Assembly: GCF_000620705.1 (NCBI RefSeq)
Contig: NZ_KK211172.1
Span: 258,963 to 322,962, forward strand
DNA from: Nocardioides sp. URHA0020
GTDB lineage: Bacteria; Actinomycetota; Actinomycetes; Propionibacteriales; Nocardioidaceae
Direction of reading: 5' to 3'
Length of the DNA stretch: 64,000 nucleotides
In this document: piece after piece, positions 48,164 to 56,964 of the stretch
Position numbering within the stretch: position 1 is the first letter of the stretch
Layout of the letters: each line of letters opens with the position of its first letter
Translations under genes and position numbers: made by a program
Notes under the pieces: generated by a model
What the model was told of the DNA's origin: nothing
The model's database searches: none
Seen by the model: only the letters and a program-made list of their open reading frames with translations

Positions 48164-49288
48164 TCAGGCCTCGGTCGCGGCGAGCTGGCCGCAGGCGCCG
48201 TCGATCTCGCGGCCGCGGGTGTCGCGCACCGTCGTGGAGATGCCCTTCGCCTCCAGGCGGCGCACGAACTCGCGCTCGTCGGCCGGGTCGGAGGCGGTCC
48301 ACTTCGACCCCGGCGTGGGGTTGAGGGGGATCAGGTTGACGTGCACCCAGCCCCAGTCGCCGTACGACTGGAGCACGTCGGCGAGCAGGTCCGCCCGCCA
48401 GGCGTGGTCGTTGATGCCGCGCATCATGGCGTACTCGATGGAGACCCGGCGCTTGGTGACCTTGGCGTAGTTCCAGGCCGCCGCGACGGTCTCGGCGACG
48501 GAGTAGCGGGTGTTGATCGGGACCAGCTCGTTGCGCAGCTCGTCGTCGGGCGCGTGCAGGCTGAGTGCGAGGGTGACCGGGATGCCCTCCTCGGCGAGCT
48601 GCAGCATCCGCGGCACCAGGCCGACGGTCGACACCGTGATGCCGCGGGCGCTCATGCCGAGGCCGTCGGGCGTCGGGTCGGTGAGGCGGCGAACGGTGCC
48701 GATGACCGCCTTGTAGTTGGCGAGCGGCTCCCCCATGCCCATGAACACGACGTTGGAGACCCGGCCCGGGCCGCCGGGGACCTCGCCCCGCGCCAGCGAC
48801 CGAGCGCCGGCGACGACCTGCTCGACGATCTCGGCGGTCGACATGTTGCGCTGCAGACCGCCCTGGCCGGTGGCGCAGAAGGGGCAGGCCATGCCGCAGC
48901 CGGCCTGGCTGGAGACGCAGATCGTGGCGCGGTCGGGGTAGCGCATCAGCACCGACTCGACGAGCGCACCGTCGAAGAGCTTCCAGAGGGTCTTGCGCGT
49001 CGTGCCGCGGTCGGCCTCCATGGTGCGCAGCGGCGTCATCAGGTTGGGCAGCAGGCCCGCGACGAGCTCGTCGCGCTGGGCGGCCGGGAGGTCGGTCATC
49101 TCGGCCGGGTCGTCGACCAGCCGGGCGAAGTAGTGGGTCGAGAGCTGCTTGGCGCGGAAGCCGGGCAGGCCCAGCTCCTTGAGCCGCTCGACGCGCTCGT
49201 CGGCGGTGAGGTCGGCGAGGTGCGGCGGCGGCTTCTTGCGACCGCGGGGCTCGTCGAAGACCAGGGGCAGGGGGGTGCGCTCAGACAT
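48164..49288 (-). CDS. rlmN: 23S rRNA (adenine-2503-C2) methyltransferase RlmN
   Basis: 374-residue radical-SAM enzyme that methylates A2503 of 23S rRNA and A37 of some tRNAs. The CxxxCxxC cluster is in QAGCGMACPFCATGQ, with NVVFMGMGEPLANY and a C-terminal Cys in DIDGACGQL. ATG 49288 (MSERTPLPLVFDEP) is preferred over GTG 49306. It ends about 30 bases from the LOG gene. In many actinobacteria dxr follows; here it is 37 kb away. Confidence 0.95.
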   Translation of the reverse strand: MSERTPLPLVFDEPRGRKKPPPHLADLTADERVERLKELGLPGFRAKQLSTHYFARLVDDPAEMTDLPAAQRDELVAGLLPNLMTPLRTMEADRGTTRKTLWKLFDGALVESVLMRYPDRATICVSSQAGCGMACPFCATGQGGLQRNMSTAEIVEQVVAGARSLARGEVPGGPGRVSNVVFMGMGEPLANYKAVIGTVRRLTDPTPDGLGMSARGITVSTVGLVPRMLQLAEEGIPVTLALSLHAPDDELRNELVPINTRYSVAETVAAAWNYAKVTKRRVSIEYAMMRGINDHAWRADLLADVLQSYGDWGWVHVNLIPLNPTPGSKWTASDPADEREFVRRLEAKGISTTVRDTRGREIDGACGQLAATEA

Positions 49289-49334
49289 CGTGGTCGATTG
49301 TCCCACCCGGCGCCACCGGAGCGCGATTCGTGGC

Positions 49335-49700
49335 TCAGGCCTGGTAGGTGATCATGTACCAGAGCACCAGCGCGGCGACGCCTCCGACGACCAGCGCGGT
49401 GACCGTGAGCCCGATCAGCATGTAGAGGCCGAAGCGACGCGTGCGCGGAGCGATGATCAGCCCGATCGGCACGGCGAGCGTGACCAGCACGAACGGGAAG
49501 AGGTCCTCGGCCGTGTCGTCGGCGACCAGCACGTGCAGCAGCGCGACGAAGAGACCCGGCACCAGGACCACGAACGCGAGCCCGGTGAAGAACCCGGTGA
49601 GGGACGTGAACGTGGGGTGGTCACGGTGCCACCAGTCGGGCTGGCGCTCCGGGGCGGGCTGGTCCCGCTCGGTGGGGTCGGTCTGCTGGTCCGCGCTCAT
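49335..49700 (-). CDS. Small membrane protein between cdsA and rlmN
   Basis: 121 residues: a charged cytosolic N-terminus (residues about 1-35) and three membrane helices (about 40-58, 68-85 and 95-115; LVPGLFVALLHVLV and VLVTLAVPIGLII). TAGCAT seven bases before the ATG gives a leaderless start. Function unknown; location between cdsA and rlmN is common for small unassigned genes in this order. Confidence 0.7.
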   Translation of the reverse strand: MSADQQTDPTERDQPAPERQPDWWHRDHPTFTSLTGFFTGLAFVVLVPGLFVALLHVLVADDTAEDLFPFVLVTLAVPIGLIIAPRTRRFGLYMLIGLTVTALVVGGVAALVLWYMITYQA

Positions 49701-49745
49701 CACCTCGATGCTAATCGCCGATCGGGGTGGGCGGGTGCCGCCATG

Positions 49746-49761
49746 CCGCACTCCGGTGCGG
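49746..49761 (-). terminator. Possible terminator hairpin after cdsA
   Basis: CCGCAC and GTGCGG form a six-bp stem with a TCCG loop, 20 bases downstream of the cdsA stop (minus strand). No T-run follows, as is usual in high-GC genomes. Confidence 0.4.
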
Positions 49762-49780
49762 GACGCCCGCCGGGCGCCGT

Positions 49781-50650
49781 CTAGGTGAAGACGGCGTAGT
49801 GCAGCAGCAGCCAGATCGGGGCGACCGTGGCGAGCAGGGAGTCGAGCCGGTCCATCAGGCCGCCGTGGCCCGGGATCACCTGGCTCATGTCCTTGATGCC
49901 GAGGTCGCGCTTGATCACCGACTCGCACAGGTCGCCCAGGGTGGCCATCACGGCCGCGATCACGCCGAGGGCGAGGCCCACCCACCAGTCGCCGTCGAGG
50001 AGGTAGACGACCAGCGCCCAGCCGGCGACGAGGCAGAAGACCACGGAGCCGGCGAAGCCCTCCCACGACTTCTTCGGCGAGATCACCGGTGCCATCGGGT
50101 GCTTGCCGAAGAGCACCCCGGCGACGTACCCCCCGGTGTCGGAGGCGACGGTGATCGCGATGAAGGCGATGATGCCCTGCACACCCGCGTCGTCGAGACC
50201 GTGGGCGTTGACCCCACCGCCCTCGGAGAGCAGGAGCGCGACGAACGACCCGAGGAAGGGGACGTAGACCAGGCTGAAGACCGACGCCGTGGCGTTCTGG
50301 ACGTAGCCGTCGATGCCGCGCCGCAGCAGCCAGAGCATCGTCATCAGCGCGGCGACGGCGGTGGCCGTCACCAGGGCCGGCGCGCCCCAGAAGTAGGCGA
50401 CCACGACCATCACGACGCCGCCCAGCATCAGCGGTTGCTCAGGAAGGTCGATGCCCTTGGCGCCGAACCCGCGGTGCAGCTCCCAGATCGCGACCACCAC
50501 GGCGATCGCGACGATCACCATGAACGCCGTCTTCCAGAAGAGCAGCGAGACCAGGATCGCGCCGACCAGGACGAGGGCGGAGGTGACGGCGGCCGGGAGG
50601 TCACGGCCGGCGCGGCCGTGGTCCTTCGTGGGCATGGTGGTGTCAGTCAT
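49781..50650 (-). CDS. cdsA: Phosphatidate cytidylyltransferase
   Basis: 289-residue membrane enzyme that makes CDP-diacylglycerol for phospholipid synthesis. Eight or so helices; the signature is ATLGDLCESVIKRDLGIKDMSQVIPGHGGLMDRLDSLL. It follows frr in the conserved rpsB-tsf-pyrH-frr-cdsA order, 17 bases after frr. Confidence 0.95.
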   Translation of the reverse strand: MTDTTMPTKDHGRAGRDLPAAVTSALVLVGAILVSLLFWKTAFMVIVAIAVVVAIWELHRGFGAKGIDLPEQPLMLGGVVMVVVAYFWGAPALVTATAVAALMTMLWLLRRGIDGYVQNATASVFSLVYVPFLGSFVALLLSEGGGVNAHGLDDAGVQGIIAFIAITVASDTGGYVAGVLFGKHPMAPVISPKKSWEGFAGSVVFCLVAGWALVVYLLDGDWWVGLALGVIAAVMATLGDLCESVIKRDLGIKDMSQVIPGHGGLMDRLDSLLATVAPIWLLLHYAVFT

Positions 50651-50667
50651 GCGGGGTCCCGGCCTGC

Positions 50668-51228
50668 TCAGACCTCGAGCAGCTCGGACTCCTTGTTCTT
50701 CAGCATCTCGTCGATGACGTCGGTGTGCTTCTTGGTGATCCCGTCGAGCCGCTTCTCGGCGCCGGTGACGTCGTCCTTGCCGACCTCGCCGTCCTTCTCG
50801 AGCTTCTCGAGGCCCTGCTTGGCCGTACGACGCAGGTTGCGCACCGCGACCCGGCCGTCCTCGGCCTTGGCCCGGGCGACCTTGATGTAGTCCTTGCGGC
50901 GCTCCTCGGTCAGCTCCGGGAAGTTGCAGCGCAGCATCTTGCCGTCGTTGGACGGGTTGACCCCGAGGTCGGAGTCGCGGATGGCCCGCTCGATGTTGCC
51001 CATCGCGCCCACGTCGTAGGGCTGGATGAGGATGATCCGGGCCTCGGGAGCAGTGAACGACGCCAGCTGCTGCAGCGGCGTGGGCGTGCCGTAGTAGTCG
51101 ACCATGATCTTGCTGAACATGCTCGGCGTCGCCCGACCGGCCCGGATCGCGGAGAACTCCTCGCGCGTCGACTCGACCGACTTGCCCATCTTGCCGTCGG
51201 CCTCGTTGAGGATGCCGTTGATCGTCAC
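50668..51228 (-). CDS. frr: Ribosome recycling factor
   Basis: 186 residues, standard length. RAGRATPSMFSKIMVDYYGTPTPLQQLASFTAPEARIILIQPYD and MLRCNFPELTEERRKDYIKVAR are diagnostic. With EF-G it splits post-termination ribosomes. Lies 63 bases downstream of pyrH, same direction. Confidence 0.97.
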   Translation of the reverse strand: MTINGILNEADGKMGKSVESTREEFSAIRAGRATPSMFSKIMVDYYGTPTPLQQLASFTAPEARIILIQPYDVGAMGNIERAIRDSDLGVNPSNDGKMLRCNFPELTEERRKDYIKVARAKAEDGRVAVRNLRRTAKQGLEKLEKDGEVGKDDVTGAEKRLDGITKKHTDVIDEMLKNKESELLEV

Positions 51229-51291
51229 CGCTGCTCCTTCGATGTCGAGCCCGCGGGCTCGTGGTTGTTCCCTGCAGTTCCAGCCGCTCGG

Positions 51292-52005
51292 TCAGCCTGC
51301 GCTGACGAGCGTGCCGATCTTCTCACCCTGGACCACCCGCAGGATGTTGCCCTCGGGCTCCATCCCGAAGACGACCATGGGCAGCTTGTTCTCGCCGCAG
51401 AGGGCGAACGCCGTCTGGTCCATGATCCGCAGACCCTGGGCGATCGCCTCGTCGTACGTCAGCACGTCGTACTTGGTGGCCGTCGGGTCGAGCTTCGGGT
51501 CGGCGCTGTAGACGCCGTCCACGCCGCTCTTGGCGACCAGCACGACGTCGCACTTGCTCTCCAGCGCCCGCTGGACGGCCACGGTGTCGGTCGAGAAGAA
51601 GGGCATGCCCATGCCGGCGCCGAAGATCACGACGCGACCCTTCTCCATGTGCCGGATCGCCCGGCGGGGGATGTAGGGCTCGGCAACCTGGCCCATGGTG
51701 ATGGCGGTCTGGACCCGGGTCTCGACGCCCATCTTCTCCAGGAAGTCCTGGAGCGCCAGGCAGTTCATCACGATGCCGAGCATGCCCATGTAGTCGGCGC
51801 GGACCCGGTCCATGCCGCGCTGCTGGAGCTCGGCGCCGCGGAAGAAGTTGCCGCCGCCGGTGACGACCGCGATCTGGACGCCGGCCTGAGCGACGGCGGT
51901 GATCTCCTGGGCGACCTTCTGCACGACGTCGGGGTCGATGCCCACGTTGCCGCCGCCGAACACCTCGCCGGACAGCTTGAGCAGGACTCGCTTGTAACCC
52001 GTCAC
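51292..52005 (-). CDS. pyrH: UMP kinase
   Basis: 237 residues. KRVLLKLSGEVFGG at the N-terminus, VTGGGNFFRGAELQQRGMDR and LMVAKSGVDGVYSADPKLDPTAT type sequence identify the amino-acid-kinase fold UMP kinase. GTG 52005 is preceded by AAGGAG. Separated from tsf by a hairpin terminator, so it may have its own promoter in 52006-52133. Confidence 0.97.
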   Translation of the reverse strand: MTGYKRVLLKLSGEVFGGGNVGIDPDVVQKVAQEITAVAQAGVQIAVVTGGGNFFRGAELQQRGMDRVRADYMGMLGIVMNCLALQDFLEKMGVETRVQTAITMGQVAEPYIPRRAIRHMEKGRVVIFGAGMGMPFFSTDTVAVQRALESKCDVVLVAKSGVDGVYSADPKLDPTATKYDVLTYDEAIAQGLRIMDQTAFALCGENKLPMVVFGMEPEGNILRVVQGEKIGTLVSAG

Positions 52006-52060
52006 GGGCGGCTCCTTCGGGTGGTGCGGGTGCTGCGGACTGTGTGCCGGACGTGCGAGA

Positions 52061-52102
52061 AGGCCGGTCCGATGATCAGTGGTGCTGACATCGGACCGGC
52101 CT
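52061..52102 (-). terminator. Terminator of the rpsB-tsf unit
   Basis: A perfect 14-bp inverted repeat: AGGCCGGTCCGATG (52061-52074) and CATCGGACCGGCCT (52089-52102), with a 14-base loop, 31 bases past the tsf stop. No T-tract, so it is a high-GC I-type stem. Confidence 0.7.
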
Positions 52103-52133
52103 CCTCGACTTCGTCTGCTGTGAACCTATCCGG

Positions 52134-52946
52134 TCAGGCGCCGACCTCGAAACGGACGAACCGCTTCAAGGTGGTGCCGGCCTCGTCCATGACGGCCTTG
52201 ACGGACTTCTTGCTCTCGGTCACCGACGGCTGCTCCAGCAGGACGACGTCCTTGAAGAAGCCGTTGAGGCGACCCTCGGTGATCTTGGCGATGGCCTGCT
52301 CGGGCTTGCCCTCCTCGCGGGAGGTCCGCTCGGCGATGTCGCGCTCGTGCGCCACGACGTCGACCGGCACCTCGTCACGGGTGAGGTACTTCGGACGCAT
52401 CGCGGCGATCTGCATCGCCGCGGAGCGGGCCGCGTCGGCGTTGCCGTCGTACTCGACCAGGACGCCGACGGCGGGCGGCAGGTCGGCGGCACGCTTGTGC
52501 ATGTAGGCCACGACCGGACCGTCGAAGTAGACGTACTGACCGAGCTCGATCTTCTCGCCGATCGAGACCGCGAGGCCGTCGACGACGTCGCCGACCGTCT
52601 GGTCACCCAGGGAGACTGCACGCAGCGCGGCGACGTCGGCCGGCTTGGCCTCCGCAGCAGCGTCGGCGATCCGCTGGGCGGCGACGACGAAGTCCTCGCC
52701 CTTGGCGACGAAGTCGGTCTCGCACTTGAGCTCGACGAGCACGCCGGGAGCGTGGGCGACCAGACCCGCGGAGGCCTCCCGCTCGGCCGCACGGTTGGCG
52801 GCCTTCGCGGCACCCTTGACCCGGAGGAGCTCGACCGCCTGGTCGAAGTCGCCGTCCGACTCGTCGAGAGCCTTCTTGCAGTCCATCATGCCGGCGCCGG
52901 TCAGCTCACGGAGCTTCTTGACGTCGGCCGCGGAGAAGTTAGACAT
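52134..52946 (-). CDS. tsf: Elongation factor Ts
   Basis: 270 residues from ATG 52946 (MSNFSAADVKKLRELTGAGMMDCKKAL), which matches the family start; in-frame sequence further up is not coding. LKCETDFVAK and the C-terminal EQPSVTESKKSV are typical. Nucleotide exchange factor for EF-Tu. Forty bases downstream of rpsB. Confidence 0.97.
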   Translation of the reverse strand: MSNFSAADVKKLRELTGAGMMDCKKALDESDGDFDQAVELLRVKGAAKAANRAAEREASAGLVAHAPGVLVELKCETDFVAKGEDFVVAAQRIADAAAEAKPADVAALRAVSLGDQTVGDVVDGLAVSIGEKIELGQYVYFDGPVVAYMHKRAADLPPAVGVLVEYDGNADAARSAAMQIAAMRPKYLTRDEVPVDVVAHERDIAERTSREEGKPEQAIAKITEGRLNGFFKDVVLLEQPSVTESKKSVKAVMDEAGTTLKRFVRFEVGA

Positions 52947-52986
52947 GATCCTTCTTCCTCGAAGTATCCGAAGTGATGAGTGGTGC

Positions 52987-53931
52987 TCAGGCCTGGGCGT
53001 CGGACGTCTCGGCGGCGGCCTCGACGGGCGCCTCCTCGACGGCCGCGGGGGCCTCGACAGCCTCGGCGGCCTCGGACGCGGCACCGGTCGCCTCGGCGGC
53101 GGGGGTCTCGTCCGTGGCAGCGTCGCCACCGGTCGCCTCGACGGCGGCGGCCTCGGCCTCGCCACCCAGGAGCTCGCGCTCCCACTCGGGCAGCGGCTCC
53201 TCGGCGCCCACGGCCTCGGTGCCCTCGGTGGGCTTCGCGCCGGAGCGGGCGATCAGGCCCTCGGCGACGGCGTCGGCCACGACCCGGGTCAGCAGGCCGA
53301 CCGCGCGGATGGCGTCGTCGTTGCCCGGGATCGGGAAGTCGACCACGTCGGGGTCGCAGTTGGAGTCGAGGATGCCGATGATCGGGATGCGCAGCTTGCG
53401 CGCCTCCTCGACGGCGAGGTGCTCCTTGTTGGTGTCGACGATCCACACGGCGGACGGCGTACGGCTCATCTCGCGGATGCCGCCGAGGGACTTGTTCAGC
53501 TTGTCCCGCTCGCGGCGCATCTGGAGCAGCTCCTTCTTCGTGCGGCTGCTGCCGGCCACGTCCTCGAAGTCGATCTCGTCGAGCTCCTTGAGGCGGTTGA
53601 TCCGCTGGTGCACCGTCTGGAAGTTGGTGAGCATGCCACCGAGCCAGCGCTGGTTGACGTAGGGCATCCCGACGCGGGTCGCCTGCTCGGCGATCGCCTC
53701 CTGGGCCTGCTTCTTCGTGCCGACGAACATCACGGTGCCGCCCTTGGCGACGACCTCCTTGATGAAGGCGTACGAGCGGTCGATGTAGGCCAGCGACTGC
53801 TGCAGGTCGATGATGTAGATGCCGTTGCGCTCGGTCATGATGAAGCGCTTCATCTTGGGGTTCCAGCGACGGGTCTGGTGCCCGAAGTGGACGCCGCTCT
53901 CGAGAAGCTGGCGCATGGTGACGACTGCCAT
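52987..53931 (-). CDS. rpsB: 30S ribosomal protein S2
   Basis: 314 residues. MRQLLESGVHFGHQTRRWNPKMKRFI and VIVDTNKEHLAVEEA, IPIIGILDSNCDP are typical S2. The C-terminal extension from about residue 240 is rich in Ala and Glu, common in actinobacterial S2. Long leader with an AGGAGA ribosome site ten bases before the ATG. Confidence 0.97.
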   Translation of the reverse strand: MAVVTMRQLLESGVHFGHQTRRWNPKMKRFIMTERNGIYIIDLQQSLAYIDRSYAFIKEVVAKGGTVMFVGTKKQAQEAIAEQATRVGMPYVNQRWLGGMLTNFQTVHQRINRLKELDEIDFEDVAGSSRTKKELLQMRRERDKLNKSLGGIREMSRTPSAVWIVDTNKEHLAVEEARKLRIPIIGILDSNCDPDVVDFPIPGNDDAIRAVGLLTRVVADAVAEGLIARSGAKPTEGTEAVGAEEPLPEWERELLGGEAEAAAVEATGGDAATDETPAAEATGAASEAAEAVEAPAAVEEAPVEAAAETSDAQA

Positions 53932-54188
53932 TGAAATGTCTCCTGGTGATCGGAGCGCACACCGTATCGTCCGCCCTTGAACCAGGACGGACCGGAGCGT
54001 GCTCCTGCTGTGTTTTCAGTTGCTGCCGCCGGCGGGTGCCGGTGGCCCTGACGCCTGCGCGCGGCCCGATCTTCGTGCGAAGAACTGAGGGTCGCGCCCA
54101 CGGGTGATCGGGTCCTCGGAGTGCCAGGGCCCGTCGCGGTCTGCGAGCGTGCGAAGTCAACCCTTGCGGGTTGCTCGGACCAGAGTAG
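53932..54188 (-). promoter_or_regulatory. rpsB leader and promoter region
   Basis: The 388-base gap to the M23 gene holds no gene. On the minus strand a TACTCT box near 54183-54188 is followed by CAACCC-GCAA-GGGTTG (54158-54173), a perfect six-bp stem capped by a GNRA tetraloop. Further hairpins follow: CTTCG-CA-CGAAG (about 54072-54083) and GGAGC-AC-GCTCC (about 53995-54006). Such a leader suggests autoregulation by S2. The promoter call is tentative; TTGACT at 54155-54160 is an alternative -35. Confidence 0.45.
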
Positions 54189-54319
54189 TCCAGGCCGCGC
54201 TCCGCCGCGAATCGCTGGGACCGGGCCGGAAGTCGTCCACAGGAGACCCCCGGAACGCGTTCTCCCCAGCCCGCCACGACTCGCTCGCGCCCGCCGTCCT
54301 CGGTGGGCAGCCTCGACGC

Positions 54320-54922
54320 ATGCGTCCTGGCTGCGTGGTCCTCCTGCTCGTCCTCGCCCTGTGCCCCTGGCGGCTGCCGGTGGCAGCGGCGGAGCCCGAT
54401 CCCGTGGGCGTCTGGCCGCTGGTGCCCGAGCCGGTCGTCGAGCGCGGCTTCGACCCGCCGGACGACCCCTGGGCCGCCGGTCACCGCGGGGTCGACCTCC
54501 TGGGTGCGGTCGGTCAGCCGGTCCGGGCCGCGCTGCCCGGCCGGGTCTCGTGGGTGGGCGTGCTGGCGGGGCGGGGCGTCGTGGTGGTCGACCACGGCAG
54601 GACGCGTACGACGTACGAGCCCGTCGAGGCCGGCGTCGGGCTCGGGACCGTCGTCGTCGCCGGCGCCCCGCTGGGCACCCTGGCGATCGCGGGCTCTCAC
54701 TGCCTGCCCCGCGCCTGCCTGCACTGGGGCTGGCTGGAGGGCGAGACCTACCTGGACCCGCTGCGACTGGTGGGCGCCGGACCCGTCCGGCTGCTGCCGC
54801 TGTGGCAGGTCGGAGCCGCGCCAGCGGGCCCGACGCCGTACGCCGCGTGGCGGGCCCCCATCACGATGCTCACGCGCGCGGGTGCGCCTGCTGGTAGGCC
54901 CGCCGGAGCCGGTCGGTGGTGA
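54320..54922 (+). CDS. Secreted M23-family peptidase-like protein
   Basis: 200 residues from ATG 54320 (MRPGCVVLLLVLALCPWRLPVAA, signal peptide). The LytM/M23 core is intact in outline: HRGVDLLGAVGQPVRAALPGRVSWVG (HxxxD zinc ligands) and CLHWGWL (HxH-like, with one His replaced by Trp position shift: L-H-W). Peptidoglycan hydrolase or a non-catalytic LytM factor; the latter cannot be excluded. The last 53 bases overlap the convergent xerC. Confidence 0.8.
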   Translation: MRPGCVVLLLVLALCPWRLPVAAAEPDPVGVWPLVPEPVVERGFDPPDDPWAAGHRGVDLLGAVGQPVRAALPGRVSWVGVLAGRGVVVVDHGRTRTTYEPVEAGVGLGTVVVAGAPLGTLAIAGSHCLPRACLHWGWLEGETYLDPLRLVGAGPVRLLPLWQVGAAPAGPTPYAAWRAPITMLTRAGAPAGRPAGAGRW

Positions 54923-55820
54923 CGTGCGTGTAGAGCTGGGTCGTCGCCAGCGAGGCGTGCCCGAGCAGCTCCTGGACCGAGCGGAGGTCGGCGCCGCCCT
55001 CGAGGAGGTGCGTGGCGGCGGTGTGGCGCAGGCCGTGCGGCCCGATGTCCGGTGCACCCGGCACGTCGGCGATGCGCCGGTGGACCATCGTGCGGACCGC
55101 GCGCTGGTCGATCCGCTTGCCGCGGGTGCCGAGGAAGAGCGCGGCACCCGAGCCCTCGACCGCCAGCCGGGGCCGCCCGTGCCGGACCCAGAACTCGACC
55201 GCCCGCGCGGCCGGCCGGCCGAAGGGCACCGAGCGCTCCTTGCGGCCCTTGCCGAAGACCCGGATGACGTTGCGCTCCCGGTCGACGTCGTCGACGTCGA
55301 GCCCGACCAGCTCGCCGACCCGGACGCCGGTGGCGTAGAGCAGCTCGAGCATCGCGATGTCGCGCAGCCCCGTCGGGCTGCCGTCGTCGGCATGCTCGGT
55401 CGCCGCCCGGATCAGGTCAGCCGCCTCGTCGGCGCGCAGCACCGGCGGCAGCGACTTGTGTGCCTTCGGCGACCCCAGGCTGGCGCCGACGTCGGTCGGG
55501 ATGCGTCCGGTGCGGGTCAGCCACGCGGTGAACACCCGCGCTGCGGTCGCTCTGCGGGCGATGGTCGTGCGCGACCGGCCCATCGTCTGCTGCTTGGCCA
55601 GCCAGCTGCGCAACGTCCGCAGGTCGAGCCCGCTCACGTCCGTCGCCCCCAGCCGCGCGGTGTGGTCGAGGAGGCTGCCGACGTCGGCGAGGTAGGCCCG
55701 GACCGTGTGCGGGGTCAGGTCGCGCTCGACCGCCAGGTGGCGCTCGTACGCCGCCAGCAGCTCCAGCATCGCTCCCGGCAGCCCGTCGGCCACCTCGACC
55801 TCGTCGGCCTGATCCGTCAC
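54870..55820 (-). CDS. xerC: Tyrosine recombinase XerC
   Basis: 316 residues. SAM-like N-terminal domain (about 15-105), catalytic domain with Arg in ATGVRVGELVGLD, Lys in FGKGRKERSVP, HGLRHTAATHL and LLGHASLATTQLYTHV with the nucleophilic Tyr. Resolves chromosome dimers with XerD. Located 28 bases after dprA, same direction. Confidence 0.93.
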   Translation of the reverse strand: MTDQADEVEVADGLPGAMLELLAAYERHLAVERDLTPHTVRAYLADVGSLLDHTARLGATDVSGLDLRTLRSWLAKQQTMGRSRTTIARRATAARVFTAWLTRTGRIPTDVGASLGSPKAHKSLPPVLRADEAADLIRAATEHADDGSPTGLRDIAMLELLYATGVRVGELVGLDVDDVDRERNVIRVFGKGRKERSVPFGRPAARAVEFWVRHGRPRLAVEGSGAALFLGTRGKRIDQRAVRTMVHRRIADVPGAPDIGPHGLRHTAATHLLEGGADLRSVQELLGHASLATTQLYTHVTTDRLRRAYQQAHPRA

Positions 55821-55848
55821 GGCTCCACTCTAGGAACGCGGGGTCCCC

Positions 55849-56964
55849 TCAGTCGTGAGCGAGGGCGGCGAGCCGCCAGCCGTCGTCGTCGACCTCGACC
55901 ATCCCGCGGGCCTCGAGCGCGAGCAGCGTCGCGTGCACCTCCTCGGCCGCCAGGCCGGCGACGTGTGCCACCGACGTGGACGGCGCTCCCCGCGACACCG
56001 GCACCGCGTCGAGCACACGACGCTGGAGATGGCTCAGCGCGTCGCGTGGCCGGTCCTTGCCGCGCGGGATGTCGAGCACGTGCTCCCCCGCGGCGCCGAG
56101 CAGCTCGAGCACGTCCTCGCCGGAGGTCACCAGCGTCGCCGCCCCCGTCCGGATCAGCTGGTGCACCCCGGCCGATGAGGCGCTGGTGACCGGGCCGGGC
56201 ACGCCCATCACCGGTCGGTTGAGGCGGCCGGCCCAGTTGGCGGTGTTGAGGGCACCGCTGCGCAGAGCTGCCTCGACCACCACGGTGCCCCCGGACAGGG
56301 CGGCGATGATCCGGTTGCGGGACAGGAACCTGACCCGCATCGGCGCCCCGCCCGGAGCCGTCTCGGAGACCACCGCCCCCTCGGCCGCCAGGTGGTCGAT
56401 CAGCTGCTGGTGAGCCTGCGGATAGACCCGGTCGGCGCCGCAGGCGAGCACGGCCACGGTCGGCGCGCCGACGGCGATCGCACCGCGGTGCGCGGCGAAG
56501 TCGATCCCGAACGCCGCACCAGAGACGATCGCGCGACCCGCCTGGCCGACGGTCGCCGCCAGGTCCGCGGCGAGATCGCTGCCGTACGTCGTCGCCGTGC
56601 GAGCACCCACCACCGCGAGCGATCCCGCGAGCTGGTCGAGCCGCAGCGGACCACGGACCCACAGCCCGAGCGGGACTCCTCCACGCTCCTGCACCGGCTC
56701 CGCCGTCTGCAGGTCGTCGAGCGCCGGGGGCCACTCGTCGTCACCGGGCACGACGAAGCGCAGGCCTCGGCGCGCGGCCGCGGCCAGCTCACGCTCGGGG
56801 TCGACCGCGTCGAGCCGGGGGCCGAGCACCGGGTCGGCGCTGAGCTCGGCCAGCGCGGCCTCGGCACCGGTGGCCGCCACCAGGCCGAGCAGTCCCACGT
56901 GCCCCGGCTCGGCGATCCGGGTCAGGGCCACCCGGGCCAGGCGGTCGGCGTCGGAGGCGGTCAT
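55849..56964 (-). CDS. dprA: DNA-processing protein DprA
   Basis: 371 residues. Rossmann-like DprA domain: VVGARTATTYGSDLA, SGAAFGIDFAAHRGA, FLSRNRIIAALSGGTVVVEAAL; a winged-helix C-terminal domain follows (about 300-371). Loads RecA on incoming DNA in transformation. Overlaps comM by four bases (ATGA). Confidence 0.92.
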   Translation of the reverse strand: MTASDADRLARVALTRIAEPGHVGLLGLVAATGAEAALAELSADPVLGPRLDAVDPERELAAAARRGLRFVVPGDDEWPPALDDLQTAEPVQERGGVPLGLWVRGPLRLDQLAGSLAVVGARTATTYGSDLAADLAATVGQAGRAIVSGAAFGIDFAAHRGAIAVGAPTVAVLACGADRVYPQAHQQLIDHLAAEGAVVSETAPGGAPMRVRFLSRNRIIAALSGGTVVVEAALRSGALNTANWAGRLNRPVMGVPGPVTSASSAGVHQLIRTGAATLVTSGEDVLELLGAAGEHVLDIPRGKDRPRDALSHLQRRVLDAVPVSRGAPSTSVAHVAGLAAEEVHATLLALEARGMVEVDDDGWRLAALAHD

